DNA from: Thioalkalivibrio denitrificans
GTDB taxonomy: Bacteria > Pseudomonadota > Gammaproteobacteria > Ectothiorhodospirales > Ectothiorhodospiraceae
Direction of reading: 5' to 3'
Assembly (NCBI RefSeq): GCF_002000365.1
Contig: NZ_MVBK01000001.1
Location: 21,448 to 85,447 of the forward strand
Length of the DNA: 64,000 bases
Part shown: positions 52,404 through 60,587 of the stretch, in pieces
How positions within the stretch are numbered: the stretch's first letter is position 1
Layout: every line of letters begins with the position of its first letter
Program-made: the position numbers and the translations under genes
The notes under the pieces: generated by a model
The model's database searches: none
What the model was told of the DNA's origin: nothing
What the model saw: only the letters and a program-made list of their open reading frames with translations

Positions 52404-55189
52404 GGACGCGCCCCCGTTGACCTGGCCGCGATTCTGTCGGCGACGATCAGCGCGGCCTCGACCTCGCTGCATCCTGTCTCGGCCATGATCTGGGCCCTCT
52501 CCGCCTTCTCGTGCTTCTCGGTCATGGCCAGGGCCAGCGCGAAGGGAGGAGGTATGTTGCGGAACAGCGCGTTGACGTTGTCCGCGAGCACGGCGCCTTC
52601 GGTGTAGCGCCCGGGCGACTTGGTGGCGGAGACCAGCAGCTTCTTCTGCTCGTCGGTGAGTTCCTTGAAGCGCGCCACCTGCTCGACCTCGTCCTTGGTC
52701 ATGGTGAGGCAGATCCACCACTCCATTGTGGTGAGCATCTTGCGGCTTTCGGCCGGGAAGTCCTCCAGGTTCTGGGTGGCGATCCAGAACCAGGCCCCCA
52801 GCTTGCGCCACATCTTCACGATCTTGATGACGTAGGGCGCGAGGAGGGGGTTGGTCGTGATGAGGTGCCCCTCGTCCGTGACCACGAGTGTGTGTCTGTG
52901 TTCGTACTGACGGGCCTCGACCACCGCGTTGATTCGGTTCATCAGGCCGATATAGGCCACCGCCAGCAGGTCCTCATAGCCCTCGTTGGCGAAGATGCCC
53001 ATGTCCACGATGGTCACGTCGGAGTCGGGCCAGGGCTTGCCCGGGCGGTTGAAGAACCGCCCCGCGAGGCCGTCACAGAACAGTTCCATGCCGTCGGCCA
53101 TCTCCTGGACCCGGTTGCGGCGGGTGTCGGACAGTTCCGGGTCCTTGGCCAGTGCCCGCATGGCGGCCACCAGGTCCTCCGGTATGGCCTGATCCCGGCC
53201 GGCCGATGCGACCGTGCGGGCGGCCTCCAGAATGGCGCGACGGATCAGCATACGGTCGGCGCGGGTCATCCGGTCGTCTTCCTTTTTCTCGCCTCCCGTG
53301 ATCATGATCCGGGCCGCGATCTCCATCTCACCGAGGATGTCGCGTTCCTTCTCCTCCTCGGGGTCATCCTCCTCCGGGACGACGGCGTCATCGAAGTTCT
53401 CCACCATCGCCTCGGAGCGCAGCGCATCATCCAGCAGCTTCACGGCATCGGCAAAGGGATTGAGGGAAATCTCCACCCCCGGCTTCAAGGTGACCTGGTT
53501 CACGCTCAGGCCGCGTGAGGCGAGGTACCTGCCGAGAAGGCCGAAGGAGTCCCCTTTCTCGATGATGAATATCCGCGGCCGGTAGATGGCCGCCATCTGG
53601 CTGACGCTGTAGCAGAGGAAGGCCGACTTGCCGGACCCCATCGGGCCAACGATGAGAGCGAAGGCATTCTTGGAACGGTCCATCTTGTTGAGGGGATCGA
53701 ATGTCAGGGGCTCTCCGCCGCGATTCCAGAAGGACCATCCGGGATGGCCCGTGCCGGTCGATCTCCCGTAGAAGGGCGCGAGGCTGGCGATCTGGCTGGC
53801 GTAAAGCAACCTGGAACGCTTGGTCTTCCTGTTGTGCGCGGGGTCGTAGTTCATCGGCAGCATGCGGATGTAGGAGTCCAGCGCGAGTAGGTCGGCCTCC
53901 CGCTCGATCGGCTGCAGACCCTGGCTGAGCAGGGCGGCCGTGACCTGCGTGGTTTTCTGGCGAAGGTTCACGATGTCCGAACCCCGCAGGAAGAAGCACA
54001 GGGTGACGGGATAGAGTTTGTTCCCGCGGGCCAGCTCGACCTCGGCCGTCTCGCATTGTTCACGGGCGGCGTTGGCGGTCGCCGTGTCCACCCGGGAGGC
54101 GTTCTTGATGGACGCTATCTTGTTCCTGATCTGATCCTGCGCCTGAATGACGACGGTCATGCCCATGATCGTGTGTTCGGGCATGAGGTCGAACAACGCG
54201 TTGATGTGTTCGCCGGCGCGCCGCTCTCCGGTGAGGTGCCCGGGTCTGGGCGCGGATCTCAGGCCATCGACGGTGAGGCACTTGTGGGGCAACCCGTCAA
54301 AGAACCAGGCGCCCTCCCTGGCATCGGAGGACGGCGGCGAGAGCAGCAGCAAGGAGGCCAGGTCCATGCCGAGACTGCGATCGCCGGACCCGGGGTAGGG
54401 CGCGTAGTCGAGCCCCCGCCCGCCGCGCGCAACCTTCGGTGCCGGATTGAACCAGGGGAAAAGCCATTCGTAGAGATCCCTCTCATCGCAGCGACGGGCC
54501 GAGACTCCGGAGGATGAGAGTGCCGCCACGAAACGTTGGGCCACCTCACCGAGTTCAGCCTCCGGGGTCGGCGCCCCGGAGCGGGATACCGATCCCCTGG
54601 GCGGACGCCGGTACAGGGCCGCCCGTACCCGGCGGTTCCTCGCATGCCAGCGACATCCGGTGACTGCCCCGTCCACGAAGATGCCGTTGGGGTTGGATAG
54701 TCGGGCCACGTGCTCCCTCATGAGGTCGAGGAATTCCCCGCTCAGCGCGTTGTCCGGATCCGGATTCCTCTCGCGGATGTAGGCCTCCAGGCCTGCCAGA
54801 TATCCGGACAGGTCGTGGTCGTCCTGGACAAAGAACTGCAGCACCCAGGGGGCGGTGTCCTCTTCAGGGATCGAATCGGCGATGACCGTCTGCAGGCTCT
54901 CGCTGAGCCGCTCCATGTAACCCTCCGTCCGGCCCTCGCTCGGCACCGGCGTCAGTTCGAAGAGGGCCGCCACGCCGCGCCAGTCCTCCAGCAGGAAGAC
55001 CTTGGATTCGTCGTCAAAATCGACCCACGGCAGCAGGTCGGCGAACGACGGCGGACGGTTGTAGAGGGATGCCGTCTGTGCGGTGGTTACGGGCTTCCTG
55101 GCGCCCGAGATCCAGTGTTCCTGCCGGCCTACACCGTCGTCCCGGCGGGAGCCGGCGTCACCGAATGTCCGCTTCAGCAGCCCGAACAC
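52400..55189 (-). CDS. traC: T4SS ATPase TraC/VirB4 family
   Basis: 929 residues, cytoplasmic ATPase that powers pilus assembly and substrate transfer. An N-terminal TraC/F_IV domain (about 30-430) precedes the P-loop ATPase: Walker A ALIVGPMGSGKSAFLCY (about 512-528), Walker B in LVVTDEGHLIT (about 770-780), and WFWIATQNLEDFP (sensor Gln). The length matches PFL_4706-type TraC. Start ATG at 55189 overlaps the preceding lipoprotein gene by 16 bases. Confidence 0.95.
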   Translation of the reverse strand: MFGLLKRTFGDAGSRRDDGVGRQEHWISGARKPVTTAQTASLYNRPPSFADLLPWVDFDDESKVFLLEDWRGVAALFELTPVPSEGRTEGYMERLSESLQTVIADSIPEEDTAPWVLQFFVQDDHDLSGYLAGLEAYIRERNPDPDNALSGEFLDLMREHVARLSNPNGIFVDGAVTGCRWHARNRRVRAALYRRPPRGSVSRSGAPTPEAELGEVAQRFVAALSSSGVSARRCDERDLYEWLFPWFNPAPKVARGGRGLDYAPYPGSGDRSLGMDLASLLLLSPPSSDAREGAWFFDGLPHKCLTVDGLRSAPRPGHLTGERRAGEHINALFDLMPEHTIMGMTVVIQAQDQIRNKIASIKNASRVDTATANAAREQCETAEVELARGNKLYPVTLCFFLRGSDIVNLRQKTTQVTAALLSQGLQPIEREADLLALDSYIRMLPMNYDPAHNRKTKRSRLLYASQIASLAPFYGRSTGTGHPGWSFWNRGGEPLTFDPLNKMDRSKNAFALIVGPMGSGKSAFLCYSVSQMAAIYRPRIFIIEKGDSFGLLGRYLASRGLSVNQVTLKPGVEISLNPFADAVKLLDDALRSEAMVENFDDAVVPEEDDPEEEKERDILGEMEIAARIMITGGEKKEDDRMTRADRMLIRRAILEAARTVASAGRDQAIPEDLVAAMRALAKDPELSDTRRNRVQEMADGMELFCDGLAGRFFNRPGKPWPDSDVTIVDMGIFANEGYEDLLAVAYIGLMNRINAVVEARQYEHRHTLVVTDEGHLITTNPLLAPYVIKIVKMWRKLGAWFWIATQNLEDFPAESRKMLTTMEWWICLTMTKDEVEQVARFKELTDEQKKLLVSATKSPGRYTEGAVLADNVNALFRNIPPPFALALAMTEKHEKAERAQIMAETGCSEVEAALIVADRIAARSTGARP

Positions 55190-55602
55190 GGGGCCTCCCC
55201 CGGGAGCGCGAACTCGGTACGCTCGTACATGGTGAACGTGGTGGAGTAGCCGGGGATGGGGACCGCGTGCCGGCCGGCCAGGTGGGGGTAGACGTACATC
55301 ACCAGCGTCGGGTTCGGCAGGCGCTGAAAGATCGAATCGACCTCCCTGGCCGCATCTCTGGTGTACCCATACAGATCCCTGTCGCCATCGGACACCGGGT
55401 GCGGGTGATCAGAGGCGAGCGCCTCTCTGGCGCCGTCACTGCCCCCCCTGCGAGAGCGCTCCTGGTGCTCGTGGTAGATCTCCGACATGGTCGGCCCATC
55501 CTGTGGCAGCACGGCCTCCTTGGTGCTCGCGCACCCGGCCATGACAAAGCTAGTCAAGAGACAGGCGCTGATAGCTTTGAGTCTCGTTCGTGAAGTGATC
55601 AT
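55174..55602 (-). CDS. T4SS lipoprotein (TIGR03751-like)
   Basis: 142 residues with a lipoprotein signal (AISACLLTSFVMAGCASTK, lipidated Cys about 24). The mature domain contains MSEIYHEHQERSR, VDSIFQRLPNPTLVMYVYPH and HAVPIPGYSTTFTMYERTEF. The last part is well conserved among lipoproteins encoded just before TraC in GI-type systems, which occupy the TraV/VirB7-like position in the outer-membrane complex. The start at 55602 lies inside the 3' end of the TraB-like gene (53-base overlap). Confidence 0.83.
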   Translation of the reverse strand: MITSRTRLKAISACLLTSFVMAGCASTKEAVLPQDGPTMSEIYHEHQERSRRGGSDGAREALASDHPHPVSDGDRDLYGYTRDAAREVDSIFQRLPNPTLVMYVYPHLAGRHAVPIPGYSTTFTMYERTEFALPGEAPCSGC

Positions 55603-56977
55603 GGCGGACCTTTCTCCCGAGGGGGTCATAGTCGATGCGAAGCTCGCGATCCACGTGGATCGCCAGCTCCACGCCCGGCGTCGCGAATACCGCGTCAAAG
55701 CTCTGCTCCTGGCGCTCGCGCAGCCATTCGGCCACCTCGGCGGCTCCGCCCGAGACGGTCCTGCCGAGGATGAAATCGGTCTGATCGCCGGTCACGGCCG
55801 AGGTCGCCGCGCCCGACTCGACGGTTGTCGTTGTCTGCGCGGCCGCCGCGGCCTCCGCCGCCGCCTGGACCGACACCAGGCCAATGCGCTGGGCGAGGAA
55901 GGCCGGCGCGTTGGTGATGCGCTCGCCTGAGATGCACGGATAGCCCCTGGCATCTGAGATCCATCCAATGGGCTCATCGGTGCCGGCGCCGCCCTCGTCC
56001 GCGGGCGCGGGATCCGGCAGGGTGCGGATCGTGCCGTCCTCGAACACGAAGGTCACGGAGGTCAGACGCCCCCGTACGCACGACAGGGTCCAGTCACCCA
56101 CGGCCGTCCCGCTCCAGATCATGCCTTCCACGCCCGGGATCGTGATGCCATTGGCGGCGAGGTTCTCGGGGCCGGTGATGACCTTGAAAGGCATGGGGTC
56201 CTGTACGGCGCCCCGCACTGGGATGCGTCCGACCAGGGCGGTCATGGCGGTCGAGCCGATCAGGGTGGCGTTACGGGGAACCGTGTATACCGGGGTGGGT
56301 TTCTGCTCATCGAGCCGGACATGGGACGCGATCGGGTCCGGGAGCTTCACGCGATCCGCTACCCTTCCGACATGCGTCTCATCCAGGCGCCGCTGCTGAC
56401 CGGTCGAGCCGCGTGCAATGTTCCGCGGGCCTGCCTCGTAGCCGACAGGATCGATCCAGACGATTCGGTCTCGGTCGTGCGGGCGGAAACGGGGTGCGTC
56501 GTCGGGACGCAGGCCAAGACCGACCGGGATGTCTCCGCCGTTGCCGAAGGCGTCGGGGGTTGTCCCTTCGGCCAGTTCGGCCACGCGCCCCGAGAGCTGA
56601 TCGATGCGCGCCATCACCGCATCGAGGTGACGCCGCTCGCCCTCCCGGGCGGACTGCTGCTCGCGAATGGCGCGCTCGACCCGCGACTGCACCTCCTGGC
56701 CCAGGTGCTGCTCGCGAGTGGCGGCCTCGCGGCGCAACCGCTCGTTTTCCGCAGTCAGGTCGGAGAATCGCTCGCGCATGGAGGCGACCTCGGCGGTCAG
56801 CGTTCTGATCGTCTCGGCCGGGGAATCCGCGTCCGGCGCGGGAGCCCGCGGCACCTCGGTCATCGTCACGGGATCGAGCGGGTCCTGGCTGCATGCCCGC
56901 AAGGCGACGAACAGGGCCATCAGCAGGACCAGACCGCCAATCAGGGGCAGAAGGCGATTGCTCTGTATGCCAGCCAT
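55550..56977 (-). CDS. TraB/VirB10-like protein, PFL_4705 family
   Basis: 475 residues. One N-terminal membrane helix (LLPLIGGLVLLMALFVALRA), a Glu/Arg-rich coiled coil (about 50-125; RERFSDLTAENERLRREAAT) and a C-terminal beta-rich domain (VYTVPRNATLIGSTAMTALV, CVRGRLTSVTFVFEDGTIR) typical of VirB10/TraB-type scaffold proteins that bridge both membranes. The start at 56977 overlaps the previous stop by one base (TGATG); an in-frame GTG lies at 56980. Confidence 0.88.
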   Translation of the reverse strand: MAGIQSNRLLPLIGGLVLLMALFVALRACSQDPLDPVTMTEVPRAPAPDADSPAETIRTLTAEVASMRERFSDLTAENERLRREAATREQHLGQEVQSRVERAIREQQSAREGERRHLDAVMARIDQLSGRVAELAEGTTPDAFGNGGDIPVGLGLRPDDAPRFRPHDRDRIVWIDPVGYEAGPRNIARGSTGQQRRLDETHVGRVADRVKLPDPIASHVRLDEQKPTPVYTVPRNATLIGSTAMTALVGRIPVRGAVQDPMPFKVITGPENLAANGITIPGVEGMIWSGTAVGDWTLSCVRGRLTSVTFVFEDGTIRTLPDPAPADEGGAGTDEPIGWISDARGYPCISGERITNAPAFLAQRIGLVSVQAAAEAAAAAQTTTTVESGAATSAVTGDQTDFILGRTVSGGAAEVAEWLRERQEQSFDAVFATPGVELAIHVDRELRIDYDPLGRKVRHDHFTNETQSYQRLSLD

Positions 56978-57765
56978 CACCGCGCCCCCCAGACGGTTTC
57001 GTCAAACGGGCGTCGGGAAATCAGGTACACGGCGGTGGTATCCGCCTCGTCTCCGGCGGGCAGGAGCCGGGCGTGCTGGAACGTCGCGGCGAGCCAGTCA
57101 TAGCGCAGATCCCTCGGGTCGAGCACGAGCGGGTCGGCGCTCTCGTTGACCAGCTTGACGACGGTCACGTACATGGCCCCGTGGCGCCAGCTGATCAACG
57201 GCTCGGCCCGCACGGCGGCGCCGCGCACCAAAGGCACCTCGGACCGGGCGACGGGGGTGCGCACGACGCCCGGGTGCGATGGGCGCAATCGCTCGGGCGC
57301 ATACATCTGCTGCGCGGCGAACCGGGTCAGGGTTACGTAATCCAGGTTCTGGTGGCGCTCGGCATCATCCCTGGCGCCGCGGCGCGGGTCGCTGGACGTC
57401 TCCCGTTCCATCACCGCCAGAGGCGCGAGCGCATCGCCCTCCCGGGCCTCGAGATCCACCAGGTAGACGCGCCCGTCGTCCAAGCCCTCGATGACCACGC
57501 GCACGCTCTCGAACGGCGCATGCGCAAGCCAGTACACGGAGCCGTCCACGTTGAATGTCCTCAGAAGTCCCTCGAGTCTCGCGGGCACACCGACCCTCAC
57601 CTCGACCGGGAAGTGGACGATCCGCTCGTGCCCCACGGGCAGCGCGATCCGGATCGGGGTCCGGTCCCAGAGGACCCGGTCAGGAGAGGCGGGTTCACCC
57701 GCCTGAGCGACCCCGAGGGCCGCGAGCGCGAACAGCAACAGGGAAGTGAGAAAGCCGGGTCTCAT
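56977..57765 (-). CDS. TraK-like T4SS protein, PFL_4704 family
   Basis: 262 residues with a signal peptide (FLTSLLLFALAALGVAQAG). Mature part is beta-rich: RVLWDRTPIRIALPVGHERI, SVYWLAHAPFESVRVVIEGL, and C-terminal MYVTVVKLVNESADPLVLDP and FQHARLLPAGDEADTTAVYL. This matches the secretin-like TraK (VirB9-type) proteins of GI-type systems. The start overlaps the previous gene by four bases (ATGA). Confidence 0.87.
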   Translation of the reverse strand: MRPGFLTSLLLFALAALGVAQAGEPASPDRVLWDRTPIRIALPVGHERIVHFPVEVRVGVPARLEGLLRTFNVDGSVYWLAHAPFESVRVVIEGLDDGRVYLVDLEAREGDALAPLAVMERETSSDPRRGARDDAERHQNLDYVTLTRFAAQQMYAPERLRPSHPGVVRTPVARSEVPLVRGAAVRAEPLISWRHGAMYVTVVKLVNESADPLVLDPRDLRYDWLAATFQHARLLPAGDEADTTAVYLISRRPFDETVWGAR

Positions 57766-58394
57766 TGGGTCTCCCCTCCAGAAGAAATACGGACGGGTCC
57801 GCCCGGCCCGAATCCGTCCAAGGCCAGGCCCCATGGGTTCAGCTCCGGGTCCACCGTGTAGCGCACGACCCGAAGGGGATAACGGACCCGGGTATCCTTG
57901 ACCGGCATGCCGCGCATGGTCTCCGCGATCTCCAGGTCCAGCCACACGATCCATGAGTCCCGGCTCAGAACCTCGACCCGGCTCCATTCGTAGACGGCGC
58001 CATCGACCTCGCGTACGGCGCGAGTTCGCCGAGTCAATTCGCCGCGCCGCCCCCGCTGCTCCATATCCGCCTTGAGTTCCTCGATGAACCTCGGGGTCAG
58101 GAACGGATGCAACCGGAAGATCTGGTTGCCGTAGTCCTTGGTCCCGTCCTCAGGCCAGCGATGCAGCTGTTGGAACACATACAGGGCGAACGTGTAGACA
58201 TTGGGTCGGGGGATCTCGCCGACCTTCTGGGCGCTGCCGGCACTGAGATCGGGAGGTACGTGCACGGTTATCCGGGAGGGGGCCGAGTGCCACCCGTACC
58301 CCATGAGCGCGGTGACGGCCGCCATCACAATCACCGCGAGACGCAGGGTCCAGATGTGGGCGCGCACGTTCTCGATTTCCTTGCGGTACGCCAT
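57762..58394 (-). CDS. T4SS inner-membrane protein, PFL_4703 family (TraE/VirB8-like)
   Basis: 210 residues starting AYRKEIENVRAHIWTLRLAV. One N-terminal membrane helix (AVIVMAAVTALMGYGW) and a periplasmic domain (IPRPNVYTFALYVFQQLHRW, FRLHPFLTPRFIEELKADM, YPLRVVRYTVDPELNPWGL). The layout is that of TraE/VirB8-type proteins. The ATG at 58394 overlaps the previous stop (ATGA); an earlier in-frame start adds eight residues. Confidence 0.87.
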   Translation of the reverse strand: MAYRKEIENVRAHIWTLRLAVIVMAAVTALMGYGWHSAPSRITVHVPPDLSAGSAQKVGEIPRPNVYTFALYVFQQLHRWPEDGTKDYGNQIFRLHPFLTPRFIEELKADMEQRGRRGELTRRTRAVREVDGAVYEWSRVEVLSRDSWIVWLDLEIAETMRGMPVKDTRVRYPLRVVRYTVDPELNPWGLALDGFGPGGPVRISSGGETQ

Positions 58395-58753
58395 CACAGG
58401 GATCTCCCCACGTCCCATGTGCCGCTGCGACGGATGAAGCCGGATTTCCGGACGCCGATGTTGTCCAGAACAATGGCAAGCCGGTGCTGGTAGTGGCCTT
58501 CGGGGCGTCCCCGCTTGAGACGCTGGAGCAGCGTGGCCGCGACGTAGACCGTTGCGAGCACGGCGATTGCGGCGGCTCCAACGCCCATGAGGGGAGCCCC
58601 GAGGGCGCTTGCGACAATGATCCCCAGGGGCAGCCAGGCCGTGGCGGAGACGCCGGCGATCGCCATCAGCTCGCTGGAAGAGCAGCCGCGGAAGATGACG
58701 GGCTCGCCGTTGAGCCGGTCAGTGCGCAACAACCTGGTCTGCAAGGGATCCAT
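58394..58753 (-). CDS. T4SS small membrane protein, DUF3487/TIGR03750 type (TraL/VirB3-like)
   Basis: 119 residues: DPLQTRLLRTDRLNGEPVIF, the conserved RGCSSSELMAIAG motif, two membrane helices (TAWLPLGIIVASALGAPLMG and AAAIAVLATVYVAATLLQRL) and a C-terminal R-x-G-x-W segment (RRSGTWDVGRSL). This matches the DUF3487 proteins in the TraL/VirB3 position. Two bases separate it from the PFL_4702-like gene. Confidence 0.88.
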   Translation of the reverse strand: MDPLQTRLLRTDRLNGEPVIFRGCSSSELMAIAGVSATAWLPLGIIVASALGAPLMGVGAAAIAVLATVYVAATLLQRLKRGRPEGHYQHRLAIVLDNIGVRKSGFIRRSGTWDVGRSL

Positions 58754-58755
58754 CG

Positions 58756-59151
58756 TCACGCGAAGATGGTGGCGGCCTGGTTGAGCAGGAACATGATGAA
58801 CAGCAGGAGGACCGCGCCCACGACCACGGTCACGCCTACCTCCATCCACTCGGCCTTGCCGTTGCGGGCTTCGTTGAACTTGGACAGTCCCGTGTAGGCG
58901 ACCCAGATCAGCGCTACCACGGACAGCGCCAGGCCAAGCACGATGGCGCCGTCACGGATGTAGCCCCGGATGAACGCGAGCCAGTTCCCGCTGTCGGCGG
59001 GTACGCCATCGGGCGCCACGGGTGTGGGGAGACCCTGTGCCAAGGCCGGACCCGCCATAAGCATCAGCCATCCAAGGACGGCGAACATGCACAGGTAACT
59101 GGCCCCCCACATGGGACGGTGGCGGAATGGCGACGAAAGGTGCTTCTTCAT
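58756..59151 (-). CDS. Pilin-like T4SS membrane protein, PFL_4702 family
   Basis: 131 residues: a long signal sequence (about 1-39, ending GPALAQ), then two membrane helices (GAIVLGLALSVVALIWVAYT and WMEVGVTVVVGAVLLLFIMF) around a basic loop (GLSKFNEARNGKAEW). This is the layout of TraA/VirB2-type pilin candidates of GI-type systems. I chose the ATG at 59151 (MKKHLSSPF). Confidence 0.87.
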   Translation of the reverse strand: MKKHLSSPFRHRPMWGASYLCMFAVLGWLMLMAGPALAQGLPTPVAPDGVPADSGNWLAFIRGYIRDGAIVLGLALSVVALIWVAYTGLSKFNEARNGKAEWMEVGVTVVVGAVLLLFIMFLLNQAATIFA

Positions 59152-59176
59152 TTGCAGGCCCTCCATGGGCAGGTGG

Positions 59177-59410
59177 TCATGGACGAACGAAAAATCCGAT
59201 CAAGAGGACGACGATCGCCGCGCGGATCACCACCCACATGAAATCGAGCAGGGTCGCCCGGTCGTCATGCCAGGATCGGAATTGCCCGTACGCCACCCAT
59301 CCCAGCCAGGTGAGGTAGAGCGCCGAGGCGACGAGGGCGATCACCAGCAGCACATCGGCGTGGGAGACTCCGGAGGCGGAGCTGAACGCGTTGATCTGGT
59401 TGCCGTCCAC
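59177..59410 (-). CDS. T4SS small membrane protein, PFL_4701 family (TIGR03758-like)
   Basis: 77 residues from a GTG at 59410: DGNQINAFSSASGVSHADVL, a first helix (VLLVIALVASALYLTWLGWV), a loop with FRSWHDDRATLLDF and a second helix (VVIRAAIVVLLIGFFV). It resembles VirB2-like small proteins found between RAQPRD and PFL_4702 genes. Its start lies eight bases after the RAQPRD stop. Confidence 0.84.
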   Translation of the reverse strand: MDGNQINAFSSASGVSHADVLLVIALVASALYLTWLGWVAYGQFRSWHDDRATLLDFMWVVIRAAIVVLLIGFFVRP

Positions 59411-59418
59411 GCCCTGTC

Positions 59419-59736
59419 CTAGCGTCGGTAGTCGCCCCGCAGGGGCGGCACGGGGCGGGGCTCGGAGCGAGGCGCCTCCAGGTGTTCCCGGATGCCGAAC
59501 TTGATTCTCTCGATGTCCTGGCGCAGCCATCCGTACTGAAACCGGATACGCGCATCGGGATTGGCATGGTTCTCGGCGGCGTCGATGAGGGGGGCCAACG
59601 CATCCATCTCATGGATGAGGCGGGCGAGCGCTTCGCGCTCCGCGTCCACGTTGCCTTGAGCCAGGGCGGCGGAACCGATGCAAACCAGCGCCAGGGCCGC
59701 CGATACCGCGATACAGGATCTGGCACAAACACTCAT
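59419..59736 (-). CDS. ICE RAQPRD-family periplasmic protein
   Basis: 105 residues from the ATG at 59736, which has GGAG eight bases upstream. A signal peptide (ending SAALAQG) is followed by EREALARLIHEMDALAPLID, FQYGWLRQDIERIKFGIREH and a Pro/Arg-rich end. The family is named after a conserved RAQPRD-like word; here the matching region reads APRSEPRPVPPLRGDYR, so the call rests on size, place and the LxRLxxELxxLxPLIxxAE helix. Confidence 0.78.
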   Translation of the reverse strand: MSVCARSCIAVSAALALVCIGSAALAQGNVDAEREALARLIHEMDALAPLIDAAENHANPDARIRFQYGWLRQDIERIKFGIREHLEAPRSEPRPVPPLRGDYRR

Positions 59737-59846
59737 GGTCATGGCTCCACAATTGCGGGTGCCGTGCATCGTCTCCATGCCTGAAGACTCCGGCAAGCGA
59801 AAACCGTTATTGAATTCGTGACAGTTTTTTCGACGTCCGGAGGGCG

Positions 59847-60587
59847 TTACAGGTACTTCTTGAATGTGCGCGCCGTCACCGCGATCGAGACAGCAGTGAT
59901 CACCGCGAAGGGCAGGATCACGAAGTTCGGGTGAATGCTGACCGGCAACCCGAGATAGACCACCCAGGGAAGCACCATGCTTGGCAGCACTGTGCGCTTG
60001 GCGTGGTGGTAGAGAAACGAACTTTCGCGTGCTCCGCCCCAGCGCCGCAGATCCCGCTGGGCCAGCCCGTCCACGAGCGCCGCGAGGCCGAACAGGACGA
60101 ACACGGGCAGGGCGAGCGTGAGTACAGCGAGACGCAGGAAGAACAGCTGGGTGATCGTCATGGCGGCGATGACGTGGTCGGAGATGACGGCAAAACCCGA
60201 ACGGAGTCCCGCCTGCATGCGCCCCCCTTGGAGGTCAACGGGCTGATTCAGCCATATCACCAGGTCATGAATACGTGTCCATTCAAACAGCACCCTGTAG
60301 GATTGCTCCGCGAACCGGGCGGCGTAGAGGGCAGGCTCGGACACCAGGATCGAGCGGCTAAAGTCCTGATTGATGTACCCGATCTCGTTGTCCAGCATCC
60401 GCCGGCTGTGGTCGACGCCCTCGTCGGGCCACCACAGCCACATTCCCACCCATTCCGAGATGATCGAAAAGACGAGGGCGACGAACAACCAGGCCAGCAC
60501 GTTGGCCGATGTTGAAAGGGCTCTGCTGACCGCACCCTGGTTCGCAGGGTGACTGGCCTGTGACTGGCGTTTGGCGGCGGACGCCAT
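59847..60587 (-). CDS. ICE integral membrane protein, PFL_4697 family
   Basis: 246 residues, four membrane helices: ANVLAWLFVALVFSIISEWV, FFLRLAVLTLALPVFVLFGL, SMVLPWVVYLGLPVSIH and VILPFAVITAVSIAVTA. Conserved words are WLWWPDEGVDHSRRMLDNE, DGLAQRDLRRWGGARESSFL and YHHAKR. It always sits beside the coupling protein gene in these operons and overlaps the traD stop by one base (TGATG); it may assist TraD, as TraJ-like partners do. Confidence 0.88.
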   Translation of the reverse strand: MASAAKRQSQASHPANQGAVSRALSTSANVLAWLFVALVFSIISEWVGMWLWWPDEGVDHSRRMLDNEIGYINQDFSRSILVSEPALYAARFAEQSYRVLFEWTRIHDLVIWLNQPVDLQGGRMQAGLRSGFAVISDHVIAAMTITQLFFLRLAVLTLALPVFVLFGLAALVDGLAQRDLRRWGGARESSFLYHHAKRTVLPSMVLPWVVYLGLPVSIHPNFVILPFAVITAVSIAVTARTFKKYL